Source: Pelagibacteraceae bacterium AG-422-I02 (GTDB lineage Bacteria; Pseudomonadota; Alphaproteobacteria; Pelagibacterales; Pelagibacteraceae). From it: a DNA stretch of 64,000 nt. Shown here one piece after another: positions 17,304 through 25,880 of this stretch. Position 1 is the first letter of the stretch; every line of letters starts with the position of its first letter. The stretch lies in assembly GCA_003213555.1 (NCBI GenBank), contig QCMS01000003.1, positions 33,152 through 97,151 on the forward strand, in the 5' to 3' direction. Both the position numbers and the translations under genes were made by a program. Under the pieces are notes generated by a model. It was not told the DNA's origin. It saw only the letters and a list, made by a program, of their open reading frames with translations, and made no database searches.

Positions 17304-17865
17304 TTAGGTCTTGATTTACTTTGCTTGAAAATAGATCTATTTTTTTCTCAATTAAGGTAGGTAGTTGCTTAACAATATTTTCTGTAATCTCATTTATCTT
17401 TTCTTCTTCATCTTCTTTAAAATCTTCAAGGACGTGGCTATTCACTTTTTTCTTTTGTTTCGGATGACCGATTCCTATACGAACTCTTGAATAATCTTTG
17501 CCTATAAATTTATCTATTGACTCTATACCGTTGTGTCCTGCGCTACTTCCTCCAAATTTAGCTTTTATTTTTCCAAAATCAATATCCATATCATCATGAA
17601 AAACAAAGACGTCTTTTGCGTCAATCTTAAAATAATCAATTAGCTCTTTAATTGCTGTGCCAGAGTTATTCATAAAGGTTAAAGGCTTTATTGCATAGAT
17701 TTTTTTTTCATCAATATTACCTGTGGTAAGTAGACCTTTGAATTTAGGTTTTTGCTTTGAAAGTTTAAAATGTGTATTTATTGCATCAATTATTTTGAAA
17801 CCAATATTGTGTCTTGTATTAGTGTAGTTGGATCCGGGATTTCCTAATCCGACGAGTAAAAGCAT
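17293..17865 (-). CDS. pth: Peptidyl-tRNA hydrolase
   Basis: Recycles peptidyl-tRNAs released prematurely from ribosomes. Motifs are VGLGNPGSNYTNTRHNIGF (containing the catalytic His), LTFMNNSGTAI, VFHDDMDIDFGKIK and GGSSAGHNGIESI. Length 190 matches the bacterial family. It sits 5 bp after rplY, a conserved order that places two ribosome-related genes together. Confidence 0.97.
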   Translation of the reverse strand: MLLLVGLGNPGSNYTNTRHNIGFKIIDAINTHFKLSKQKPKFKGLLTTGNIDEKKIYAIKPLTFMNNSGTAIKELIDYFKIDAKDVFVFHDDMDIDFGKIKAKFGGSSAGHNGIESIDKFIGKDYSRVRIGIGHPKQKKKVNSHVLEDFKEDEEEKINEITENIVKQLPTLIEKKIDLFSSKVNQDLNGI

Positions 17866-17870
17866 ATTAA

Positions 17871-18608
17871 TTATTTCTTTTCAGCAGGTTTTTTTTCGTC
17901 AGGTTTTTTATCAGCACCTTCTTTAGGCTTATCATCTTTTTTAGCTACATCCCCGTCTTTGGTAGCAGTTTCTGCTCCTTCTGCAGGAACTTCTCCCTCA
18001 GCACCTTCAGCTGCGACTTCTCCTTCAGCAGGTTTTTCAGGTTCTTTAATAATAGTAGGAGAGGCTACTGTTGCGATAACAAAGTCACGATCCGAAATAG
18101 TTGGAGAAACATTTTCATCTAATTTTACGGATGAAATTTTTATACTCGTTCCAATATCAGTTCCCGCTAAATCGACCACTATTTCATTTGGAATATTTTC
18201 TGCAGGGCATTTTAATTCGACTTTTCGTCTGACAATATTTAATACTCCACCTCTTTTTAATCCTGGGGAGTCAGGGTGGTTGATAAACTTAACAGGAATT
18301 TCAAGAATAATTTTTTTTCCAGAAACAATTCTCATAAAATCTATATGAATTGGTTCTTCAGAAACAACGTTAAATGCAACATCTCTAGGAATGACTTTTT
18401 CTTTTTTACCGTCTACTTCTAATTCTAGTACCTTTGATAAAAAAGTATCGGAAGTTATTATATTAGATAATTCTTTTTTACTAACTGAAATATTAAGGTT
18501 AGGAGTTTTTCCCCCATAAAGAATAGCGGGTATGTGACCTTGAGCTCTCAATTTATTATTTGAGCCAGTAGAAATACTATTTCTTTTAGTTGCTTTTAAA
18601 TTACTCAT
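17871..18608 (-). CDS. rplY: 50S ribosomal protein L25 / Ctc-type with long low-complexity tail
   Basis: 5S rRNA-binding ribosomal protein of the long (Ctc/TL5) form. The N-terminal L25 domain is about 1-90 (GHIPAILYGGKTPNLNISV, HIDFMRI) and the beta domain about 95-180 (FINHPDSPGLKRGGVLNIV, KCPAENIPNEIVVDL). The last 60 or so residues are an Ala/Glu/Lys/Pro tail with imperfect repeats of AEGE and a KKPDEKK-like end. It is unusually long for an otherwise compact genome. First of rplY-pth-ychF, downstream of prs. Confidence 0.95.
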   Translation of the reverse strand: MSNLKATKRNSISTGSNNKLRAQGHIPAILYGGKTPNLNISVSKKELSNIITSDTFLSKVLELEVDGKKEKVIPRDVAFNVVSEEPIHIDFMRIVSGKKIILEIPVKFINHPDSPGLKRGGVLNIVRRKVELKCPAENIPNEIVVDLAGTDIGTSIKISSVKLDENVSPTISDRDFVIATVASPTIIKEPEKPAEGEVAAEGAEGEVPAEGAETATKDGDVAKKDDKPKEGADKKPDEKKPAEKK

Positions 18609-18621
18609 AAATTTATTGAAG

Positions 18622-18636
18622 TGGGTATATAACCCA
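18622..18636 (-). promoter_or_regulatory. Inverted repeat overlapping a possible -10 upstream of rplY
   Basis: TGGGT-ATATA-ACCCA is a perfect 5-bp inverted repeat in the 49-bp prs/rplY gap, 13 bp before the rplY start. Its centre is TATATA-like, resembling a -10 element on the minus strand. A role as operator or as mRNA hairpin in the leader is possible; neither is shown. Confidence 0.3.
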
Positions 18637-18657
18637 TGATCTTAATCAAAACAAGTA

Positions 18658-19590
18658 TTAATTAAATAAATCAGATACTGAATTTGAATTTGCAATCCTT
18701 TTAATTGCTTCTGACATTAATGAAGATATTGATAAAACCTCAATTTTAGTATTATTATTAATTTTTTTACTATTATCTATAGTGTCTGTTACTACAAGTT
18801 TCTTAATTTTCGAATTTTTGATTTTTTTTGCCGCATCTCCGCTTAAGACACCATGAGAAATAAATACGTAAACTTCATTTGCTCCATTTTTAATTAAAGC
18901 ATCAACAGCATTAATTATCGTGCCTCCGCTATCGATTATATCATCAACAATTATACATGTTTTATTTTCAACATTTCCTAAAATATTCATAACTTCAGAT
19001 TTACCAGGAGCAGGTCTTCTTTTATCTATAATAGCGAGATCAGCTTTTATTCTATTGGCTAGATCTCTAGTTCTTGCCACTCCCCCAACATCTGGAGAAA
19101 CACAAATAAGTTTTTTATTACTCAACTTTTTTTTAATATACTTCGCAAATAGTGGAGCGGTATATAAATTATCTACAGGCATATCAAAGAAACCTTGAAT
19201 TTGACCAGCATGCAAATCAACAGTAACAACTCTAGTTGCTCCTGCGTTAGTTATTAAATTTGCCATCACTTTGGCTGAAATGGAAGTTCTAGGAGCAACC
19301 TTACGATCTTGTCTTGCATAACCAAAATACGGAATGACAGCTGTTATAGTTTTAGCAGAAGATCTCTTTAAAGCATCAATTACTAACAGAAGTTCCATTA
19401 TATTATCATTGGCCGGATTAGAAGTAGATTGAATTACAAATACACTATTACCTCTAATATTCTCATTAATTTCTATATAGATTTCACCATCAGAGAATCT
19501 TCTTATATTTGTGTTAATTAATTTTAGTTTTAAATTTTTAGCAATATTTTTACTGAGTTTTAAATTACTAGTTCCAGATAAAATTTTCAT
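18658..19590 (-). CDS. prs: Ribose-phosphate pyrophosphokinase
   Basis: Makes PRPP from ribose-5-phosphate and ATP for purine, pyrimidine, His and Trp synthesis. Visible are the PYFGYARQDRK catalytic flexible loop, the divalent-metal motif DLHAGQIQGFFDMPVDNL, SPDVGGVARTRDLA, and the PRPP-binding loop CIIVDDIIDSGGTI. Length 310 is typical. It opens the prs-rplY-pth-ychF run, though the 49-bp gap to rplY may hold a separate promoter. Confidence 0.98.
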   Translation of the reverse strand: MKILSGTSNLKLSKNIAKNLKLKLINTNIRRFSDGEIYIEINENIRGNSVFVIQSTSNPANDNIMELLLVIDALKRSSAKTITAVIPYFGYARQDRKVAPRTSISAKVMANLITNAGATRVVTVDLHAGQIQGFFDMPVDNLYTAPLFAKYIKKKLSNKKLICVSPDVGGVARTRDLANRIKADLAIIDKRRPAPGKSEVMNILGNVENKTCIIVDDIIDSGGTIINAVDALIKNGANEVYVFISHGVLSGDAAKKIKNSKIKKLVVTDTIDNSKKINNNTKIEVLSISSLMSEAIKRIANSNSVSDLFN

Positions 19591-19640
19591 GAAATGTAAC
19601 TACTTATACCTTATTTCTTCATCTTTTCAAATTAATAAAA

Positions 19641-20393
19641 CTATATTAAGCAAATAACAGATATACATCTACCATAATCTTTTTGCTTTAATTTACATGA
19701 TCTTCTGTAACTAAAAAAATTACTTTTTTCTTCAAAAGTATCTTTATTAACCTGATCAACTTTTACGTTTAAATTTAAAAGCTTATTTGTAACAAATTTT
19801 CTTAAATTAAATAATTTTTTTTTCTTATTTTTGTAAGAAAAATAAATTTTATTTTTCCTAGATTTTGCCACAAACCTTTTATAAAATTTTATATCTACTT
19901 CGTAATTTTTCTTCCCTATGCAAGGACCAACAGACGCATAAATTTTATTTTTAGGGTTTAGCTTTTCAATTTTTTTAATAGTTTTTTTTATTATATTTGA
20001 ATAAGCACCTTTCCAACCCGCATGAACACAGCCAATTATTTTATTCTTAATGTCATAAATTATTATAGGAACACAATCAGCTGTTACCACACCTAAAGCA
20101 ACACCTTTCATTTTAGTAATCATAGCATCTGCAATTATTTTTTTTCGGTAATTATTTTTTTTTATTTCAACCACTTTACTACTGTGAGTTTGATGCATTA
20201 GTATTAATTTAGTCTTATCTACAGACATCGTTTTAGACACGAATTCTAAGTTTTTATTAATATTATTTTTTTTATCTTTTGATCCTCTTCCACAATTTAA
20301 ACCTTTATAAATGCCTTTAGAGTAACCATTTTTTCTAGAAAAAAAACAATGTTTAATTTGACGAAGTTTTTTTAATTTTTTTGAATAAAACAT
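19641..20393 (-). CDS. pgeF: Peptidoglycan editing factor PgeF / DUF152 (laccase-domain) protein
   Basis: DUF152-family copper or zinc enzyme, named polyphenol oxidase, YfiH or PgeF. Motifs are MHQTHSSKVVEI, GVVTADCVPIIIYD, IGCVHAGWKGAYSNI and VGPCIGKKNYEVD, which place the family His and Cys metal ligands. Family members have been linked to purine nucleoside phosphorolysis and to removal of mis-incorporated L-Ser from peptidoglycan precursors. Which applies here is open. It follows midA with a 1-bp overlap in the lgt-midA-pgeF order. Confidence 0.9.
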   Translation of the reverse strand: MFYSKKLKKLRQIKHCFFSRKNGYSKGIYKGLNCGRGSKDKKNNINKNLEFVSKTMSVDKTKLILMHQTHSSKVVEIKKNNYRKKIIADAMITKMKGVALGVVTADCVPIIIYDIKNKIIGCVHAGWKGAYSNIIKKTIKKIEKLNPKNKIYASVGPCIGKKNYEVDIKFYKRFVAKSRKNKIYFSYKNKKKKLFNLRKFVTNKLLNLNVKVDQVNKDTFEEKSNFFSYRRSCKLKQKDYGRCISVICLI

Positions 20394-21454
20394 TATTTAA
20401 ATCCGGCAAAATTACTTTTACTAAATTTATAGGCTAAAATTACTTTAAATAATTTACCCATGTATCTTGGGCTTATTAGCCTTTTAATTCTCAAGTATAA
20501 GTCTGATTGTTCAGTAAATTTCATTTTTTTTGCTACTATTTCTGCTCTCTCAAAAATACCCATATTTTCTAAAAACTCTTTTTGTGTAATCAAATTTTTT
20601 GTTTTTAAACTATTTTTAGAGAAAAACTCATTAAGAAGATTAAAGTTTACATGTGAAGTGATATCTGCGGATCCTAAATTATTGAGTAAATTATTTTTTC
20701 TATGTTTCATCACAGATTGTAAGGTATTTTGATTGTTTGATTTTAAATAACCATAATCGATTAACAAAATACATCCTTTTAGTTTAGAAATTTTCTTAGC
20801 CACCTTTTTAAGTTCTTGAAAACCAAATTTTGGAAATTCAATAAAATTTAAATTTTTTAATGTTTTATAAGATTTAATGATTTTCGTGTTAGAGGTTGAG
20901 GCTTTTTTGAAAACTTGTTTGATCTTATCATTTTTATCAAGTGTATAATTTTTTTCCAAAAAAGAATTTTTAATCTTCTTAAATTGTTTAATTGGTATTG
21001 CGTCAAAGAATTCATTTCCAAAAAATATTATAGGACCCTTTTTAATTTCATTAAAATTTTTTGTCCATTTTACTTCTTTACTTATTTTTTTCTTTTGAAT
21101 TTTTTTTAGATAATTACTCTTTTCATATAAAAAAAGTTTTTTTATTGAATTAAACTCAGGAAATTTTTTAAATGATTTTAATAAAATTCTTGATAGACTT
21201 CCATCACCAGGTCCAAGTTCTACGATATTGAAATTTTTTGGTTTACCAAATGTTTCCCAGCAGGTTACAATCCAAATCGCAATTATTTCAGAAAATAAAT
21301 TTGAAATTTTAGGTGCAGTAATATAATCACCTTTTTCTCCAAACGGAATTCGCGAAGTATAATAGCCAAACTTTTTATCATAAAGAACATTCATTAGAAA
21401 CTTATCTACTGAAAGAATTTTTGAATTTTTAAAAAATATCCTGTTATTTTTCAT
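20393..21454 (-). CDS. SAM-dependent methyltransferase, NDUFAF7/MidA family
   Basis: A 353-residue DUF185 methyltransferase related to the mitochondrial complex I assembly factor NDUFAF7. The conserved N-terminal block is FGYYTSRIPFGEKGDYITAP, followed by SEIIAIWIVTCWE and the SAM-binding motif NIVELGPGDGSLSRILL. A GNEFFDAIP stretch also matches the family. In mitochondria the homologue dimethylates an Arg in the 49-kDa subunit of complex I. The bacterial target is not established by this sequence. It overlaps lgt by 11 bp and pgeF by 1 bp. Confidence 0.88.
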   Translation of the reverse strand: MKNNRIFFKNSKILSVDKFLMNVLYDKKFGYYTSRIPFGEKGDYITAPKISNLFSEIIAIWIVTCWETFGKPKNFNIVELGPGDGSLSRILLKSFKKFPEFNSIKKLFLYEKSNYLKKIQKKKISKEVKWTKNFNEIKKGPIIFFGNEFFDAIPIKQFKKIKNSFLEKNYTLDKNDKIKQVFKKASTSNTKIIKSYKTLKNLNFIEFPKFGFQELKKVAKKISKLKGCILLIDYGYLKSNNQNTLQSVMKHRKNNLLNNLGSADITSHVNFNLLNEFFSKNSLKTKNLITQKEFLENMGIFERAEIVAKKMKFTEQSDLYLRIKRLISPRYMGKLFKVILAYKFSKSNFAGFK

Positions 21455-22235
21455 TTTTTTTTAAATTTATTAAAATAAAAATTCCGGTAATAATCATAAA
21501 CAAACTTAAAATACTACCCATACTCAATAAATTAAACAAATAACCTAATTGAACATCTGGCTCTCTAAAAAATTCTGATATTATTCTGAAGACACCATAA
21601 AGAATTAAAAATAAATATGAGCAAGTTCCAATTTTATATTTTTTTTTTAAAACAAAAAAGTTTAATATTAAAAATAAAATTGCACCTTCAAGCACAGCTT
21701 CATATAATTGAGAAGGATGTCTTGGAAGCATATCAACAGTTGGAAAAATTATCCCCCAGGAACCACTAGTAGCTTTTCCAATTAACTCACCATTAATGAA
21801 ATTAGCTACACGCCCAAAAAAAATACCTATCGGAGAAACACATGCTATAATATCTAGCAAAAATAATGTAGAGATGTTTTTTTTTTTAGAAAAAAAATAT
21901 GTTCCAAAAATTACTCCAATCAAAGCTCCATGAAAGGACATTCCTCCCTCCCAAACTTTAATCATATCAAAAGGATTTGCGATATAATATTCCAGGTTAT
22001 AGAAAATTATATATCCAAGTCTACCGCCTATAATTATTGAAATAATCAAATAAGAGATCAAATCATCGAAATAACTTAATTTAAATTTTAGACTTGTGGT
22101 TTTTATAATATGTCTTGCGATTTTTTTTCCGACCCACCATCCTAGAATAATCCCAAAAATATATGCTAATGAATACCATCTGATAACTAATATCCCGAAA
22201 TCTAATAAAACGGGGTCTAAATTATGGGTATACAT
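21444..22235 (-). CDS. lgt: Phosphatidylglycerol--prolipoprotein diacylglyceryl transferase
   Basis: Inner-membrane enzyme that attaches diacylglycerol to the lipobox Cys of prolipoproteins. Hydrophobic helices fill its 263 residues. The Lgt signature is FFGRVANFINGELIGKATSG, with GGRLGYIIFYNLEYY, the HGALIG catalytic-region block and RHPSQLYEA. Its presence means lipoproteins are made here, although the MlaA homologue in this window lacks an obvious lipobox. The start is 51 bp from the divergent ubiK. Confidence 0.96.
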   Translation of the reverse strand: MYTHNLDPVLLDFGILVIRWYSLAYIFGIILGWWVGKKIARHIIKTTSLKFKLSYFDDLISYLIISIIIGGRLGYIIFYNLEYYIANPFDMIKVWEGGMSFHGALIGVIFGTYFFSKKKNISTLFLLDIIACVSPIGIFFGRVANFINGELIGKATSGSWGIIFPTVDMLPRHPSQLYEAVLEGAILFLILNFFVLKKKYKIGTCSYLFLILYGVFRIISEFFREPDVQLGYLFNLLSMGSILSLFMIITGIFILINLKKNEK

Positions 22236-22286
22236 AATTACTTATATCATATTTGAAATTAAGATTGCCATCAAATAAGATGAGTT

Positions 22287-22532
22287 ATGAATAATTCGGA
22301 AAAAATTTTAAAATCATTATCTAACTTAATTGAAAACGGTTTTTTGTCTTCAAATGATCTTAAAAAAGAAATTTCAACAGACTTAAAATTTAAGAGAGAT
22401 AAATTAATTAGTAAGCTTGAATTAGTCTCTAAGAAAGAATTTGATGTTTTAAAAAAGATTGTTCAAAAACAGGATATAATGTTAAAAAAATTATTGAAAA
22501 AAAAAAATACTAAAAAGGCAAAGAGACCTTAA
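22287..22532 (+). CDS. ubiK: UbiK-family ubiquinone biosynthesis accessory factor (BMFP domain)
   Basis: An 81-residue coiled-coil protein. The N-terminal helix (NSEKILKSLSNLIENGF) is followed by the characteristic KLELVSKKEFDVLKKIVQKQ and a Lys-rich tail. UbiK (YqiC) assists the aerobic ubiquinone biosynthesis complex and binds lipids. Family members lie divergent to lgt in alphaproteobacteria, as here. It is small but supported by sequence and context. Its last 23 bp overlap the end of the convergent kinase gene. Confidence 0.8.
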   Translation: MNNSEKILKSLSNLIENGFLSSNDLKKEISTDLKFKRDKLISKLELVSKKEFDVLKKIVQKQDIMLKKLLKKKNTKKAKRP

Positions 22533-23829
22533 CTTGCAGTCCATTATATTTACTTTTTCCTAATTGAATATTCCCACCATGCGAATTAATAATATCCTCT
22601 ACTATCGCTAAGCCCAAACCAACTCCTGATTGATTCAAACTTCTACTTTTGTCCAGTCTAAAGAAAGGTTTGAAAACATTCTTGTGTTGATCCTCTGGTA
22701 TACCAGGACCATCATCTTCTATAGTAATGAAAACTCTTTTATTTCCTTTTTGAACATCAATATCTACTTTATCTCCATAAGTTAAACCATTTTGAATAAT
22801 ATTTTCAAAAGATCTTTTTAATGCCACAGGCCTACCTGTCATTTCAATCAAGTCATTATTGTTATTAAATGTGATTTTATTATTATTAAAACTACTTTTT
22901 ATTGAATTTATTAAATTATTCAAATTAATCTTAGATGTATTTTCTTGAGACTGGGTTTTTGCGAATTGTAAATAATCATTAAGCATTTTTTCCATCTCTT
23001 TAATGTCTTCGGACATTTTATCCGAGACATCTTTTTGCTTAAGCATTGCTAATTGTAACTTTAGTCTTGTTAATGGTGTTCTTAAATCATGACTTATTCC
23101 TGAAAGCATTTCTGCTCTTTGATTAAGGTGACGATTTATTCTTTTAGCCATACGATCAAATTCAAAAGCTGCTTTTCTGATTTCTTGAGACCCGGAGGCT
23201 CTAAAGTCATTCACATAATCCCCTTTTCCGAATCGCTCAGCCGCCTTTGCTAATTTTACCAAAGGCTTAGTTTGATTTTTTAAAAATATCAAAGCTATAA
23301 TTATTAAGACCAAAGAGGGCAGTGTAGTCCATAAAAGGAATAATCTTACCGATGAAGCTGAAACCATTTCTTTTGGAACTAAAAATTCAATTACATCAGT
23401 CCCTGATTTTATCTTAATTTCTACAGCATTTTTAAATTTTGAAGTATCAAACCAATAATTGTTATTCCCAAAAACAGATTTCAATTCTCTTCGCAATGAT
23501 CTATCCATAGGACTAAATTTCCTTTCTCCGCTATTATTGGGAAATGCCTCTTGATTTATGCCAATCTCAAAATTAAAATTATTTTTATAGCTATCTGTAA
23601 AAAAATCTAAATTTTTTTTATCGTTTTGATATACTTCTTCTATGGCCTTCAACTGGGAAACAAGTGATCTAGTTATATTTTTATTAGCTTTGATCCATAT
23701 ACTGTCATAAAAAACTACAGTTATTATTATTTGTAAAATAATTGTTGGAGCAGCAACAATGATTAATGCCCTATAAAATAGTCTTTTTGGTAATATATAT
23801 TTTATAAATTTATTCAACCCAGAGAACAT
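22510..23829 (-). CDS. EnvZ-type sensor histidine kinase
   Basis: An inner-membrane two-component kinase of 439 residues. Transmembrane helix 1 is about 18-40, a periplasmic sensor of about 120 residues follows, and transmembrane helix 2 is about 165-187. The HAMP linker comes next. The H-box is SGISHDLRTPLTRLKL, the N-box FENIIQNGLTYG, the G1 box EDDGPGIPEDQ and the G2 box GVGLGLAIVEDI. It overlaps its response regulator by 20 bp. Partner context (MarR plus regulator) resembles alphaproteobacterial petP/petR loci. The signal is unknown. Confidence 0.92.
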   Translation of the reverse strand: MFSGLNKFIKYILPKRLFYRALIIVAAPTIILQIIITVVFYDSIWIKANKNITRSLVSQLKAIEEVYQNDKKNLDFFTDSYKNNFNFEIGINQEAFPNNSGERKFSPMDRSLRRELKSVFGNNNYWFDTSKFKNAVEIKIKSGTDVIEFLVPKEMVSASSVRLFLLWTTLPSLVLIIIALIFLKNQTKPLVKLAKAAERFGKGDYVNDFRASGSQEIRKAAFEFDRMAKRINRHLNQRAEMLSGISHDLRTPLTRLKLQLAMLKQKDVSDKMSEDIKEMEKMLNDYLQFAKTQSQENTSKINLNNLINSIKSSFNNNKITFNNNNDLIEMTGRPVALKRSFENIIQNGLTYGDKVDIDVQKGNKRVFITIEDDGPGIPEDQHKNVFKPFFRLDKSRSLNQSGVGLGLAIVEDIINSHGGNIQLGKSKYNGLQVKVSLPF

Positions 23830-24487
23830 AACCAGACCCCCTTATCGTTTGTAGGTATTTTGGATTTTTTGGATTTATCTCTATTTTTTGCCTTAATCTA
23901 GTTATCATAACATCAATCGATCTTTCTTGACCAATACCAGAAATTTTTCCAATTTCCTCCCTAGAAAATGTTGTTCCTAAATTACTAAGCATTTCAACTA
24001 AAACTTTTTTTTCTGTGTTATTAATTTTCCTTACTTTATTATTAAGACTCACAGTCATTTTATTTAAATCTATTTCAGCAGATCCAACTATATGTTTAGA
24101 TTTTAAATCTAGCTTGTTATTTTTATTAATTATATTTTTAATTCTTAATAATAATTCTTTTGGTTCAAATGGTTTTCCAATGTAATCATCTGCTCCAATT
24201 TCCAATCCTTTTATCCTATTTTCAACCTCTCCTTTTGCTGTAAGTAGTATTATAGGTACTTTAACTTTGTTTTTAATTTCTTTTGTAAGATCATATCCAT
24301 TCTGCCCTGGCATCATTACATCTAGAATAATTATATCAAATTTCAGGTATTTAAGTCTTTCTTTAGCTTGATCTGCGTTCTCTGCCGTAGAAACAATATA
24401 TTTATTCTCTGATAGATAATCTTTTAATAGATCGCGAATTCTATTATCGTCATCAACAATGAGTATGTGATTTCTATTACTTTCCAT
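23810..24487 (-). CDS. OmpR-family response regulator (PetR/OmpR-like)
   Basis: A 225-residue regulator. The receiver domain (about 1-120) has the acidic pocket VDDDNR, phosphorylation Asp in IIILDVMMPGQNGYDL, the Thr/Lys switch residues LLTAKGE and IGKPFEPKEL. The C-terminal winged helix (about 130-225) contains ISGIGQERSIDVMITRLRQKI and ends in TIRGSGYVLW. In Rhodobacter capsulatus PetR sits beside PetP and activates petABC. Homology at that level is inferred from order and family only. It overlaps petP by 11 bp and the kinase by 20 bp. Confidence 0.9.
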   Translation of the reverse strand: MESNRNHILIVDDDNRIRDLLKDYLSENKYIVSTAENADQAKERLKYLKFDIIILDVMMPGQNGYDLTKEIKNKVKVPIILLTAKGEVENRIKGLEIGADDYIGKPFEPKELLLRIKNIINKNNKLDLKSKHIVGSAEIDLNKMTVSLNNKVRKINNTEKKVLVEMLSNLGTTFSREEIGKISGIGQERSIDVMITRLRQKIEINPKNPKYLQTIRGSGYVLWVE

Positions 24488-24917
24488 TAATTATTTTTTT
24501 TAAAACATCTTTAAACTTTATTACTGAGTCAGAACTTGAATTTTTTAAAGCATTAAATATCCTTTTTTTTTGTGTATTATATACTATCTCAAAAAAAACT
24601 TTTCCTTCTTTATCTAAAAATAAATTTTTCTTTCTTGTATCTGTCTCATCTTGTATTTGTTTAATCATTTTAGATTTTATTAAATCTCGCAAAACTCTAT
24701 TTAAGCTTTGTTTGGTGACTTTTAATTGAAATATTAGTTCGCCTAAATTAATACCTGGATTACGCTCAATTAAATTTAATGCTCTTAGGTGAGCAGGACC
24801 AAAAAACCTCTTTGATAATATTTCTTTTGGATCAGAAAACGTCTCTCTGTAAGCGTAATAAAGAAGCTGAATAAAATCTTTAATTTGCTCATCTTTAAGA
24901 TAAAGTAAATCTTTCAT
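24477..24917 (-). CDS. petP: MarR-family transcriptional regulator, PetP-like
   Basis: A 146-residue winged-helix regulator. The blocks RRFFGPAHLRALNLI-like (seen as FFGPAHLRALNLIERNPG) and LKVTKQSLNRVLRDLIKSK form the helix-turn-helix, and a DTRKKNLFLDKEGK wing follows. The pattern matches alphaproteobacterial PetP, which precedes the petR response regulator. The gene is first in petP-regulator-kinase. An imperfect inverted repeat sits 6 bp upstream of its start. The symbol rests on family and neighbour, not on alignment. Confidence 0.72.
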   Translation of the reverse strand: MKDLLYLKDEQIKDFIQLLYYAYRETFSDPKEILSKRFFGPAHLRALNLIERNPGINLGELIFQLKVTKQSLNRVLRDLIKSKMIKQIQDETDTRKKNLFLDKEGKVFFEIVYNTQKKRIFNALKNSSSDSVIKFKDVLKKIINGK

Positions 24918-24920
24918 AAT

Positions 24921-24942
24921 GGTAAGTTATATTGACTTATCC
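24921..24942. promoter_or_regulatory. Imperfect palindrome in petP/ilvE divergent region, candidate MarR operator
   Basis: GGTAAGTTATATTGACTTATCC contains TAAGT/ACTTA arms 7 bp apart, flanked by GG and CC with one extra base. MarR regulators usually bind imperfect palindromes of this size, often at their own promoter. TTGACT within it and TATACT at 24953-24958 could form a promoter toward ilvE with a short 15-bp spacer. This is a candidate only. Confidence 0.35.
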
Positions 24943-24992
24943 TGACAATGAATATACTTTTTTATAATTAAAAAATCTATATATTTACAGAA

Positions 24993-25880
24993 ATGGAAAG
25001 CATACCTTACGACAAACGGTCTGGAAAAATTTGGTTTAATGGGAAAACCGTAGAATGGGCAGATGCAAATATTCATATATTAAACCACGGATTACATTAT
25101 GCAAGTTGTGTTTTTGAAGGGGAAAGAGTTTATGATGGTGAAATATTTAAATTAGAAGAACACACCAACAGATTATTTTATTCTGCAAAAAGAATGGGGA
25201 TAACAGTCCCTTATTCTCAAGACGAAATAAACAACGCAAGTAAAAATATAATTAACATTCAAAAAGTGCAGAATGGATATGTAAGACCCCTTATCTGGAG
25301 AGGGAGTGAAATGATGGCCATTTCCGCTCAAAAAAATAAAATACATGTAGCAATTGCAACATGGGAGTGGGGGTCATATTTTGATCCTAAACTTAAACTT
25401 AAAGGAATTAAGCTAAATATTTCAAGCTGGAGAAGACCAGCACCAAATACAATACCATGGGATACCAAAGCTGCAGGATTATATATGATTTGTACATTGT
25501 CAAAACATGAAGCCGAAGCAAAAGGTTACACAGACTCTTTAATGCTTGATCATGAGGGTAACGTTGCTGAAGCAACAGGAGCTAACATTTTTTTTAAAGA
25601 TAAACAAGGCGATTTACATACTCCAATTCCTGACTCTTTTTTAAATGGTATTACAAGAAGAGAAGTTATCAAGATTGCTAAATCAAAAGGTATTAAGGTT
25701 ATTGAGAGAAAAATTAAACCAGATGAAATGAAGGATTTTGAAGGATGTTTCTTAACTGGAACTGCGGCTGAAGTAACACCAGTTTCACAAATTTCTGATT
25801 ACGAATTCAAAGTTTGTAAAACAATTACTGACTTAAATGAATCTTATCAAAATTTAGTAAGGAAAAAATCAGCTGCTTAA
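24993..25880 (+). CDS. ilvE: Branched-chain amino acid aminotransferase
   Basis: PLP fold-type IV aminotransferase for Leu, Ile and Val synthesis. Conserved blocks are NHGLHYASCVFEGERVYDG, the PLP Lys region NTIPWDTKAAGLYMICTLS, and the EATGANIFF and FLTGTAAEVTPV phosphate-binding segments. Length 295 is standard. It stands alone between the petP operon and a convergent methyltransferase whose stop overlaps its own in TTAA. Confidence 0.95.
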   Translation: MESIPYDKRSGKIWFNGKTVEWADANIHILNHGLHYASCVFEGERVYDGEIFKLEEHTNRLFYSAKRMGITVPYSQDEINNASKNIINIQKVQNGYVRPLIWRGSEMMAISAQKNKIHVAIATWEWGSYFDPKLKLKGIKLNISSWRRPAPNTIPWDTKAAGLYMICTLSKHEAEAKGYTDSLMLDHEGNVAEATGANIFFKDKQGDLHTPIPDSFLNGITRREVIKIAKSKGIKVIERKIKPDEMKDFEGCFLTGTAAEVTPVSQISDYEFKVCKTITDLNESYQNLVRKKSAA

